From: Cryptomeria japonica
Taxonomy: Eukaryota; Streptophyta; Pinopsida; Cupressales; Cupressaceae
Assembly (NCBI RefSeq): GCF_030272615.1
Contig: NC_081410.1
Span: 574,503,241-574,567,240, forward strand
Direction of reading: 5' to 3'
Length of the DNA: 64,000 bases
The first letter of the stretch is position 1, and each line of letters opens with the position of its first letter. Shown piece by piece: positions 1 to 10,315 of this stretch. The notes below the pieces were generated by a model that saw only the letters and a list, made by a program, of their open reading frames with translations, was not told the DNA's origin and searched no databases. Both the position numbers and the translations under genes were made by a program.

Positions 1-2
1 GG

Positions 3-688
3 GCAGGCCTTTGCAGAACTGGCACGTCATCTTTGAGAGAGGCTCTCAAAATTTTAGGGTTTCACTGTTACCATTATACCGAAATGAAAAAGAATAATCA
101 AATCAACCCATGGCTCGATATTTTATCTGGTAAGCCAATCACAAAGCAATGTTAATCTTCATTTCTATCTCTTACGACCTTAAGCTGTATTGTGTAATAT
201 TGTTATCAGGGAAGTCAGAAGGTTGGAAGAGTATATTTAGTGGGTACACAGCAACAGTGAGCTGCCCATCTGTAACAGTGTATCGCAAATTGATGGAATT
301 GTGTCCTGAGGCAAAGATAATCCTTACTGTGCGTGACACACAAATGTGGTATCAGAGTGTAAATGATACTGTTTACAGTGCTCGCAATGAATCCGGTGAT
401 AAATCTACATCAGAGGAAGTCCTGAGTAGGTTGACAATGTGAGAAGGTATGTTCGATGGAAGGTTCGAAGGGAGAGAATACGCCATGAGTGTGTTTGAGG
501 CACATATGGAATCTGTGAAGAAGTATGTGCCTTCTCATAAATTACTCGTATTCAATGTAAAGGAAGGATGGGTTCCTCTCTGCAATTTCTTGGGCGTTCC
601 TCTGCCTCCAGCTGGTACACCGTTTCCTCACGTAAATAGTACAGCAGAAATCATTGAACGTAAATCTAAACAAACTATAGTATTATAG
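3..688 (+). pseudogene. Sulfotransferase-like (P-loop) gene, 3' part, one nonsense codon
   Basis: The window opens inside this gene. Exon 1 (3-129) reads a P-loop region with AGLCRTGTSS and continues to NPWLDILSG. A GT-AG intron of 80 bases (130-209) follows, and exon 2 reads on with SEGWKSIFSGYTATV, MELCPEAKIILTVRDTQ and later KLLVFNVKEGW and FLGVPLPP. These are hallmarks of the plant sulfotransferase-like family (Pfam Sulfotransfer_4 type), whose members are presumed to use PAPS; substrates are mostly unknown. The reading frame is interrupted at 440-442 by TGA where the paralogue at 22.8 kb has TGG, so this looks like a single-base nonsense mutation. The C-terminal tail also diverges from the paralogue after about base 640 and stops at 686-688. 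The family call is firm; pseudogene status assumes the stop is not a sequencing error. Confidence 0.8.
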
Positions 689-2199
689 ATGTAGAAAAGC
701 TTGTAAGGGGGTTTTAACAAACATAATGTGGATGGGCTGCCACATTTCATTATCTATATTTTTTTTTATATGTGGGAGTGGGGTTAGTAATTGTATGGGT
801 TAACTTTGCAGGTATGTAGTGGCCGTATGAAATATCGTATGATCTTGTTTCATATGATCTTGAACTGGCTTTTTATCTATTTATAATTATGGTTTGGAGG
901 TGTCATTCATCACATAAGTTGCTACATTAGAAAATCTAGTAAATAGTGTCTTAAATTTGATTTTGTAAGGATTCAACTAAAAAATAATCATGGTATCCTC
1001 CGTAATTGATTAAAAAATAACATTTGATGTTAGAACAATATCATTTCTTATGTGCAACCTAAATGAACATAATACCTTGGTACTACTGGAACTTTGTCAA
1101 GTCCTTGCAAAATTTACCTAAGAATCAAAACCTGTATGTCCTAACAAGCCTTCCTAAAGCCCTAAATTCTACATTATAATTTGTTGTTGACTTCCTATCC
1201 CTAATTGCCCCACCTTTATGTTATTATCTTGAATGTTGTGAGTCATGCATTTAGTAACCCCCTTGCTTAGTAACCAATGGGTCTTGTCATGATTTAATTT
1301 TTCTTAAGATCCTTAGTCTTTAAAGAGGTCTATGCAATGAAGATTGAAATCAAAGGCTAGCATGTACCTGTGGGCTATAGAGATCTATACTCTATCAAAG
1401 TCGTGCTTCTATAGAATGGTAACATCTATCTCGTAGATCTCATATGTTCACAAGGTGGAATTTTCTCTTTGTCCAATTTAGTGAGTTTTGATTGGTTGTG
1501 TGGGCCCACTTTTAGTTATTATATGAAAGAAAGTGCTTATTGTAGTTCCATGGCATCAAAGTGGAGGGTCTGAAATCCTACAATGAGAGCATAAAATAAT
1601 GACATGTGGCACGTTGAGTGTTTGTTGTCATGGAAAGTGTTGTTTCCCATGGCATGCTTCTATTGGTCTATATAATATTAATGGCATGCAAAGTATTTTC
1701 AAATTTATCTTGACCAATAGTAATCATAGATCTTGTAGCGATGTAATGAAATCAAAAGCTCACATTCAAAATTGATAACAATTCTACTAGATTCACTATT
1801 TGAGGATACAAGTAGTAATGGTGAAATGACTTGTTTTGGTCAAATTTTTTACCATTTGAGAGTAATAAATACACTACCAGGATTGCCTCAACAAATACTT
1901 TCTATTGCACTTGTGAAATTTTTTTAAAATTGAAACTCACTATGAAGTTTGTTATCAAAAGTAGGTTTGCTACAATTTGACATGTAAGTGGTCATCTTGA
2001 GCTCAAAATTGTTTGAGATCACTAAATTGGATGTTTATGAGCTTGTAATTGATAGTGTAGTATGAATTTATTAAATAATTGAGTTGAATTACATCGAAGT
2101 ATTAAGCTCTAATTGTGATTAGAAATCCTATCTTTGTCAAGTGTAAAAATGAGTCAAATAGTTTAGCAGTCTTCCACCACAAGTTGAGGGATTGATGAA
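689..2199. other. AT-rich intergenic DNA, nothing recognised
   Basis: About 1.5 kb of AT-rich sequence downstream of the sulfotransferase-like gene. I see no sustained reading frame, no RNA gene and no terminal repeats. The first part (to about 850) probably includes the 3' untranslated region of the gene, because the words around 722-745 (ATGTGGATGGG) recur downstream of the second copy at 23.2 kb. Confidence 0.5.
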
Positions 2200-4400
2200 G
2201 ATATTTTCATGCAATTTCCTAGATCATAAAAGAGGTATGCATATGTATACAATACAAGAGGACCCATAGATAAGTTAATTGATAATTTGGGAGGCTGTAG
2301 AGGTGCAAATATTCTAGTCTTTGGGTTCTCATTGTTTGAGCATTGGTATAGGAAGAGTTTGGTTCGCTTCCCACTTCAAAATGACTAGGATTTATATTTG
2401 GGTGAGTTGGTGATGCCCAATATTTTTATAGCTGTAGATTTCATCAAATTGGTTGCCAAGAAGTATGATGTGTAGACAAGGAGAGTTTTGGCAATGAATG
2501 GATCAAAGATGATTTATTTTTCAAAGCAATTTATTTCAAAAAAAATTGGTCCAAGTCTAACAAAATACACTTTGATGCTTTCAAGGATGAATATCACACA
2601 CATCAGGGTGTATATAGGTCTACTTATATTACTAGGCATAGGGTGAAGGGTTTAGATTATCTATTTTAAAAAAAACATAGTTTGTTCCAAGTGATGTGAG
2701 AGTATGTAGAGTTGAATATACCCATATACTTAAAGCATATGATTGTAAACATTCAAAACCCTATGGTAAATAAAGAGTTTGATTTTTCTTCATCCCTAGT
2801 ACAGAAGATGCATAAACATATGGCTGACATGAAGGCCAATGACAAGATATTCAATTTCAAATGGTATTCCCTATTATGCCACAAGTTTTTTCATGCCAAG
2901 ATAGGTCCATCGGATAAGAGTTTACAAGTCAAATATGTTGGAGCATAATGTTCCCCTATTTAGTGTTTGACATACATCTCAAATTGGAACTATGATAATG
3001 ATAATTTTGTCACTTTTTAAGAGCAATTAATGAGGAGACTCTTGAACTTTTTTGGGTGAGAGAAATTCAATACACCAAAGTAAATAATGGATTTCTTAAG
3101 GTGTTCAAAGAGTACCCCTAATCTTGGGATTTCACAAAATTCAAGTGATTGGTTCCTTCATACCTATACCATTTCCTTTAGAGTATATGGTGTTTGGTAA
3201 GTGCACACGATTTTCCTAAGTATATCCCAAATACAATTAATTGAATTTTCAAGTAAGAATCGCTAGAGGGAACAAAATAAAGGGTGTTTCTTCCCCACAT
3301 CTCTCATGTTTTTTTTTTACTTTTGGCAACTAATAAGAATGGACTAAATCATATTTATCCCATTTTGTAATCATATAGAGTGGTGCCTGAGTGCCGATGG
3401 ATCTTTGATCTTGAAGGTTTCAGAAATAATATAAGTGCGAGTATCCCCACTTTTGTGTGAATTTTTTTTTTATGAGGATGTCAAAAGAATTTTTTTTACC
3501 ATTGATGAAGAAATGAGGAAATATAGGAAATAGTTATGTATAATTAGGGGTGATGATTTCAAAAAGAGATATAATCTTGCTTTTCCTAGCTCCTTTGTAG
3601 AGGAAAATAATCCAATTGTAATAATTCAAAGGTTGTTATCCCATATAGAAATTTTGACACTATTTAACGAGGATAGGCCTAAAATCAAAAGAGACCATGT
3701 TGCCCCTATCACACCGTATGTCAGAGCAAAAATTCAGGAGCCTCAAGAGCAATACCAAGTTGTTGTCGCCCCTAAGAAATAATATGCTAAGTGAAAAAAT
3801 GTCACTAACCTAGAGGAGAAGGGGAAGACCATTGAGACGAAAGATGTTGAAGAAGTGTCAGAGGAAACTTTGTAGGGCAAGATGATTTGGAGCTTGTACC
3901 TTCACACTCAAGAGTCATTCTGTTGGTTTTGCATGATAATAGGAGCAATGATAATTTGAATATTTCCAAGTACAACGACAATGACATTATCTAGATTTGT
4001 ATTGTCAATAATTTTTGGTTGATGATTAGTTGTTAAAAACATAGGAATTAAAGGATTTTATGGTTTAGAGAAGATGAGTATCAAAGAATAGTTTCTATAG
4101 TAAGAAACAACTTTGATCCATCTGAGTCGGAAGAGGTGGCAAAGAAAATTCTACCACAAGTAGATTTAGAAGCTATCAATATAATAGGTAAAAAAGGAAG
4201 GGAAATGGTGCAAAAAACTAGACTAGGGTTGCTCCCAAATTGTGGTATCACTATTTCACTTGCCTTTGATAGAATTAGAAAATAGGATCAAAAACTGTAT
4301 AGCATTGAGGGGCAAGTAGAGAAAGCCTTCTCAGGGTTAGGGTAAATAGTGCTAAATTTGAAACATTTAACGTTATGTATCATGGAAATTAATGTTTTTG
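2200..4400 (+). pseudogene. Decayed coding-like region, unrecognised
   Basis: Several short plus-strand frames look like diverged coding sequence rather than random AT-rich DNA. The clearest is 2712-2948, with FDFSSSLVQKMHKHMADMK and KIGPSDKSLQVKYVG. Another around 3690-3860 gives a Glu/Lys-rich stretch (KIQEPQEQYQVVVAPKK, then NLEEKGKTIETKDVEEVSEE). Stops and frameshifts break the frames throughout. The style, a globular part followed by a charged linker, is like the long non-pol ORF at 31.4-34.4 kb, but I see no clear residue-level match. It is probably an old retroelement-borne ORF; its identity is unknown. Confidence 0.3.
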
Positions 4401-5062
4401 TCATCACTTTCTATAGTAAATTAGCTATTCTATAGAGAGCGTAGTTGTCCTTGAGAGGTTTAAGGTTGAAGTTCCAAAAATAAGCATACAACCTTTTTTT
4501 TTTCACCTTACAAAGATAAGAATAGATACCCATTTATATTATATAAATTCTAAAATGATTCTTTCTTCCTTCAACTTCATCAACACTTTTTGTATTTGGA
4601 GAGCCAAGGAAATAAATTATAAGTGATGATAATCAATATTTTTATCTTAATGCTTGATGTATTTGGAGAGAAAGTGTAATATTATGCAATAATTAATAGT
4701 ATTTATTTTTAATGGTATTGTACGAGGAAACGAAGCAGTAGAAACAAAAATAGGTTCATCAAGAGGGATACATCTCCAACATCCTTAATATTTACATTGT
4801 CAATGAACATCATTTTTGGGGCTGGAATATCCTCTATAACAACCCCTTATACTTGACTTGCTAATATAGAGGGTAATATTATTCTATAAAATTCAACTAT
4901 GGATTCACGAACATTCAATTTTATGTTTGGCATCTCTAATGCCTTCTACACACCTAAAATGGAATAACATTATGATTGTATTAAGATCAATTAATTATAA
5001 TCCTATGTTGTCAATCAAATAATCAATAACAAGATAAATGAGGTCATCTAGAGTGCTAAAAT
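4401..5062. other. AT-rich DNA up to the Copia-1 insertion site
   Basis: No reading frame or repeat recognised. The last five bases (5058-5062, AAAAT) are the left target-site duplication of the Copia-1 element; the right copy is at 13869-13873. Confidence 0.5.
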
Positions 5063-5827
5063 TGTTGGCATTTGGCATTAAGTTGTCATTGATGTCAACT
5101 AGTTTGGCAAGGTCACCGGTAAGTAAGAAGTGGTGACCGATATGATGGAAATACACATGAGAGTAAGAAGACAAAAGGAAGGCTACCGATACACATGACT
5201 TGGGTCATCTACCGATAAGGCATAAATTAGGATGAAGGTTGTTTGTGTGTTATGAAGGCACAACAACTGGTGAACATAACAGAAAGGATGTCTGATGGTC
5301 ATACCGATAAAATAGACTAAACCGGTAGTCAACCTTGGCTGACAAAGTATGTCGAACTGACATAGGAATCCAAGAAAAGGTGGATGTCAACAAGCATGAC
5401 AATTGGATTCTAGGTGGAGGTACTACACAGGTCAGTGGAGTGAGCATCGATGTAACAAATTTGCGGGCAGCTCGACTTTTATGAGGAACCCGCAAGTCAC
5501 AGAGGATGCCAGAAGATTCCAGCTCAATGAAGGCAAGCAGGAAATACAACTGCACTGATCCTGCAAGAAGATTAGATCTTCATACGTTTTTGGTGAAGGA
5601 AACAACAAAACCATTAATGTCAAGTGACAGAGAAAAGAAGAAAAGTGTGGTGCAGACCTCCAAATTTAGAAAACGCACATTGGAATGCGAAGGATGGTGA
5701 TTGAATGTTGTCATAAAGATTAAATATCCTTGAAAAGAAGACCGAATCAAAGGGGATTCGAATTGAGCTAGAAAAGAAAAACCTAACACGTAAATGTTTG
5801 AATGCATTCTTGGCAGGAATCCATGAT

Positions 5828-5835
5828 TATAAATA
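5828..5835 (+). promoter_or_regulatory. TATA box of Copia-1 5' LTR
   Basis: TATAAATA in the context ATGATTATAAATACATAA. The same context occurs twice in the 3' LTR (12793-12800 and 13052-13059), supporting it as the LTR core promoter. Confidence 0.6.
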
Positions 5836-6085
5836 CATAATCTCGGAATGGAAAAGATTGATGCTTGAAGAGAAGAAGAAGAGTAAAGAGAGCTTGAGTG
5901 CAGAGAAGAATCCTCTCCCTTATAATCTATTCTAAGTAAGTTGCAAAGGAAGTCAACAAGAAAACTGGTAAGAGGGTTTAACCAACAGTGATTGAGTACA
6001 GTTATAACTGTAGCAAGTCGAATAGTTAAGCAAATCGGTGAGGTGTGGTAGAGCAAGGTGGCATGCAAGTGTGACATAGTGAGTT

Positions 6086-6091
<6 letters not shown>

Positions 6092-6142
<51 letters not shown>
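6092..6142 (+). repeat. GT/GA compound microsatellite in 5' LTR
   Basis: About 12 GT repeats (6092-6116) run directly into about 13 GA repeats (to 6142). The matching place in the 3' LTR (about 13316-13342) has only a short GA-rich stretch and no GT run, so the length changed after insertion. Confidence 0.95.
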
Positions 6143-6615
6143 GCCAAGAATTAGAGAGAGTGATCTCACAAGTAGTAGTGTGAGATCCAATAAAGAAGAG
6201 AAGACTATCAACCAGCAATAACATATTTGATCAAGAATTGCAGAACTCATTTGCAACAAGAAGCCATAACTGTATCTAAATTGTATTTATATATACATCA
6301 CCAAGTTGGAGCTTGGTGCAGGGGTTGGTGCCCTAAATATTTGTAAATCAGTGTTTCACATGTGAGGTTGGATTGGACTAGTAGTCTTCAGTAACATTTC
6401 TCACCAAGGTTTTTCCCATATTGGGTTTTCCTCATACATCTAGTGTTGTGGGCTACATTTGTGTGATTGTCGTCTTTGGTCTCCTCATTTTCTTTACTAG
6501 TTTGATTGTTTAGTACTTAAAATAACAATCAGTATTGTGAAGTTGGCTTAACAATAAAAAGAGTTTAGGAACCACTGATTTACCCCCCTCTCAGTGGCAC
6601 TCTGTGTTCAATAAT

Positions 6616-6627
6616 TGGTATCAGAGC
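6616..6627 (+). other. Primer binding site of Copia-1
   Basis: TGGTATCAGAGC lies two bases after the 5' LTR. It is complementary to the 3' part of plant initiator tRNA-Met, the usual Copia primer. Confidence 0.92.
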
Positions 6628-6679
6628 ATAGGTTATCGGTTATTTATAAACCTTGGGTAGATTCTGAACTTAGAACACA

Positions 6680-7566
6680 ATGGAAAGAAATGAGTCTACT
6701 TCCTCAAAATCCCCCATGTCTGATGGATCCAACTATGCCTTTTGGAGAAGAAGAATGAGACCTATATTTCCTCTCTTGGTTTTGATGTGTGGATGTTTGT
6801 CAAGAGGAGGTATGTTGTCCCTAGTGTTCCTCCCATTTATCATGATGCCAAGAAGGAGTATGAGAACAATGAAAAGGCCAAACATGCTATCTTGAGTGGG
6901 TTGTCTGATAATGAGTTTGTCAAGGTCATGCACTGTGCATCTGCCAAGGAGACCTCGGATAAAATGCAGAGGTTATTTGAAGGAGATGCAAAAGTTAAAG
7001 AGGGTAATCTACAAGCACTAAGGGGTCAACTTGAAGGCATCAAGATGAAGGATGATGAAAATATTATAGACTACCTTCACAGATTTGATGAAACTGTGAA
7101 TACCATCAAAGGACTTGGAGAAGATATTGTAGATGAGGTCCTTGTCAAGAAGGTACTTAGGTCCCTTACACCTAAATATGATACAAAGGTGTCTACCATA
7201 GAAGAAGCCAAGGATCTGAAGATCTTTTCAATGGATGAGCTATTTGGCTCACTGGCTGCCTATAAAATGAGAACAACTAGTGATGCTTCCTTAAGGAAAG
7301 AGGCATTGTTCAACACCACTTCGAAGGGAAAAGAAGTAGCTGCTCATAAAGGATCCAGTGAAGACTCTCATATAGAGGTACCAAACTTTGTCAGAAAACT
7401 CAAAAGAGGATCTGACAAGTATAAAGGAAAGCTACAACTCAAATGTTTCAACTATGGTAAAGTTGGACACTTTTCTGCAAAATGTCCTTATAATGAAACT
7501 GGTGGAGATGAGTCGAGAGGGTTTAGCAGATCTACTGGCAAAGATAAAGAAAGAAATGTCTACTGA
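6680..7566 (+). pseudogene. gag: Copia-1 gag (UBN2-type capsid and zinc knuckle)
   Basis: The start at 6680 reads MERNEST and then DGSNYAFW, the N-terminal wording of plant Copia gag. A frameshift near 6745 moves the frame into the ORF that runs to 7566. That part contains HAILSGLSDNEF, GNLQALRGQLEGIKMKDDEN, YLHRFDE and KVLRSLTPKYD, typical of the UBN2 gag domain that forms the virus-like particle. A CCHC zinc knuckle at about 7441-7485 reads CFNYGKVGHFSAKC; the second cysteine has become tyrosine, so metal binding is probably impaired. Confidence 0.85.
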
Positions 7567-8775
7567 CAAGGAAGAAGAGGCTATCGGAAGAAAAGCGGCC
7601 TATATACTATTGAAGATGATGCCACAGATGAAGAAAGTGTATCAGAAGATGACTACCATGAGAATGACAGAAAAGTTAATCTCTTTATGGTACTTGATCA
7701 ACCGGTTGGTGAAGATGAGGAAGAGGAGGATATTGAGGCTGAAGTGGATTTAGAAGGAGAGATTATAAGTACTCTTGAGGAATTGAGTAAAACAAGAAGA
7801 GAAATCAAGAAGGTCAAGCATGCTACAGTAAATGAACAAGGTCTCTTGAAGCAATCCCTGGATGAGTCCAGTCAAGTCATATCTGACTTGAAACTGCAAC
7901 TAGAAGAAACCAAGAGAATATGTGAAGTTACATCCTCTGATATGATGAAGAAGGAAAAGAAGCATCAATATCTAGAAGCATAAATAATGAAGCTCAGAAA
8001 GGAACTTGAAGAAAGTAAGGAAGGAATAAAAGTAACGAGCAAATATGAAGGAAGCACCAAAGCCTTAGACAAGATGTTGAGCAAACAGAAGCAATCTAAA
8101 GATATCAGTGGCTTAGGCTTTGAAGAAGGTCAAATATCAAACAGAAAAGACACATTTGGTAAAGAAATAAAGTTCACCTCTTCAAATGAAGGTGAAGAAA
8201 AGAAGACATTCATTGTAGGCAAGGATACTGGTAAAAAGACATATGTAGATGTTGTTAGAAATCGCCACACAAACCAGTATACATAAGCAATGAACCAGAG
8301 GCCACACTCATTGTACCAACATGGAAATCCAAGGAGAAATGCAAGATTTGACCATGAAGGATTCACCAGAGTCAACAACATGAAGGGAAGACCCCCAATG
8401 AGGCAGTCCTTTGCAGGACCAAGGCAACCTAACCAGTATGTTTCTAACTTTCGAGGTTATTGTTACCGGTGTAACAAATTTGGGCATAGAATAAATGATT
8501 GTAGATTAACCAATAAGCCCTCTATGAGATATGAAAGTAGAAATCCATTTAATGCACTCTAGGATATGAATATTGTCTATTATCAGTGCAATGGATATGG
8601 TCATAGGAGTTTTGAATGTAAAAAGAATAAACCGGTACACCCTACAATAATCTTAAGGATTTATCTTTAAATGAAAATGTAAAATGCTCTAACTGTCAAG
8701 AGTTTGGACACATAGCAAGGTCTTGTAAAAACAAGAAGATCAAGCAGAAGAAGACAAGTCTTGATCAAGAACTGG
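7567..8775 (+). pseudogene. Copia-1 coiled-coil and zinc-knuckle region
   Basis: Between the gag zinc knuckle and the protease lies about 1.2 kb of broken coding sequence. The first part (7687-8286) is acidic and then heptad-like, for example STLEELSKTRREIKKVKHA and LDESSQVISDLKLQLEETKR, predicting a coiled coil. Three CCHC-like motifs follow: CYRCNKFGHRINDC (about 8461-8502), a decayed one with YYQCNGYGHRSFEC (about 8578-8619), and CSNCQEFGHIARSC (about 8692-8733). Stops at 7981-7983, 8284-8286 and 8560-8562 and frame changes interrupt it. The same module occurs without a UBN2 gag domain in the elements at 29.5 kb and 37 kb. Confidence 0.7.
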
Positions 8776-8879
8776 TAGTTTAACCTAAGCACAAAATAGC
8801 AGTTAACAAGAAGAAGGAAACTAAACTGGTATGGGTTGAGAAAGAAAAAGAAAAGGCAGAATCAAGTCTAATAGTGTAG

Positions 8880-10310
8880 ACTGCCTTACATGTTGAATGG
8901 AAAAATCTATGGGTTGTAGATAGTGGTTGTTCCAACCACGTGACTGGTGAAAAAAATAAATTCATCAAACTTGAAGACCAGAATGGTGGTTCAGTAAGAT
9001 TCAGAGACAACTCATCCATCAAGATAAAGGGAAAAGGTACTCTAAGTATTGATGGAAATTTGAAGTCTCATAATGTATATTATGTGGAAGGCTTAAAGCA
9101 CAATCTGCTGAGTGTGAGTCAGATGTGTGACAAAGGTTATAAATTCACCTTTGACTCAACCAGTTGCCAGATAAAGAAAGACAATATCGGTCAGGTTGCG
9201 GCAGAAGGAAAGAGAACAGATGGCAATGTTTACAATCTGAAGGAATTCTATGAGTCCAAATACATGTTAGGATAGGTTGATGAAAGCTGGTTGTGGCACC
9301 GAAGATTAGGCCACATAAAATTTGATAACCTAGTTGCAGTAAGCAGAAAGGGGTGTGTGAGGAGTATTCCACCCATAATCAAACCGATAAGCACATTTTG
9401 TGATGAATGCATGAAAGGAAAGAAAACTAAGGTGAGCTTCAGAACAAAAGAGCACAACACCTCAAGACCACTTGAAATTATGCATACAGATCTGTGTGAT
9501 CCAACTAGGACAAGAGCTCTTGCAGGTGAGAATATTTTATGCTCTTTGTTGATGATTACTCAAGAATGACATGGGTCACCTTCTTGCAAGATAAGTCACA
9601 AGCATTTGACCAATTCAAGATATTTAGGAAGATGGTGGAGAAAAAAAGGGTGCAAGCTAAAATGTCTAAGATCAGACCGCGGTGGAGAGTTTACATCAAA
9701 TGAATTTGAAGATTATTTTGAAGAGTAAGGAATTAGAAGGCAATACTCAGCCCCTAGGACACCACAACAAAATGGTGTGGTAGAAAGGAAGAACATGATA
9801 GTTAAGGAGATGGCAAGAAAAATGTTAAATGAGACCAATCTGCCAGACACATATTGGAAGGAAGTTGTTCATACTGATGCATATACCTTGAAGCGGGTTC
9901 AATTAAGAACAAACAACAGAATGATACCCTATGAGTTGTGGTATGACCGGAAGCCATCTATCAAATACTTCAAAGTATTTGGAAGTAAGTGATTTATCAA
10001 GAGAGATATGGATGGTCTAGGAATATTTGACTCCAGGAGTGATGAAGGAATCTTCCTAGGTTACTCATCTAACATCGAGGCCTACAAATGCTACAAAAAA
10101 ATACCAAGAAGAGTCATTGAGAGTGTGCATGTAAAATTTGATGAGGATATGCACAAAAGAAGTCAACCATAGGTAAACCATTATGATGATTCTGGTGATG
10201 AAGGTGAGAAAGCTCAGTCAGACAATGAACCCGAAGAAGCATCCAAGAAGGCTCCCAACTGGTATGTACAGTTGAATCACCCAAAAGAGCAAATTCTGGG
10301 AAATAAGAGT
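8880..10310 (+). pseudogene. Copia-1 protease and integrase region
   Basis: The aspartic protease active site is seen as VDSGCSNHVTG (about 8918-8950). The GAG-pre-integrase domain follows, with NVYYVEGLKHNLLSVSQMC and, after a stop at 9273-9275, ESWLWHRRLGHIKFDNL and the zinc-binding CDECMKGK. The integrase core keeps all three catalytic acids: Asp in MHTDLCDP (about 9480), Asp in RSDRGGEF (about 9670) and Glu in VVERKN (about 9780). Two frameshifts near 9530 and 9640 and a stop at about 9727 break the frame. The C-terminal part reads YELWYDRKPSIKYFKVFGSK, then a stop, then GIFLGYSS. Function: DNA strand transfer and polyprotein cleavage. Now inactive as written. Confidence 0.85.
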
Positions 10311-10315
10311 GATGT

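Larger units (their letters stand above)
5063..6613 (+). repeat. Copia-1 5' LTR
   Basis: A 1,551-base LTR beginning TGTTGGCATTTGG and ending GTGTTCAATA, where the 3' LTR has GTGTTCAACA. It contains a TATA box, a GT/GA microsatellite, a hairpin-like GGTTTTTCCCATATTGGG motif at 6409-6426, and a C-tract followed by CTCTCAGTGGCAC at 6583-6600. Confidence 0.92.

Noticed and set aside
5580-6259. Long minus-strand frames with SLSLSLS and HTHTHT runs
   Set aside because: They are translations of the GT/GA microsatellite and the Copia-1 LTR, with no domain and no counterpart in the 3' LTR.
6616-6627. tRNA-like matches (TGGTATCAGAGC here and at 29489, 37924, 45852)
   Set aside because: These are retroelement primer sites complementary to tRNA-iMet, only 12 bases long, not tRNA genes.
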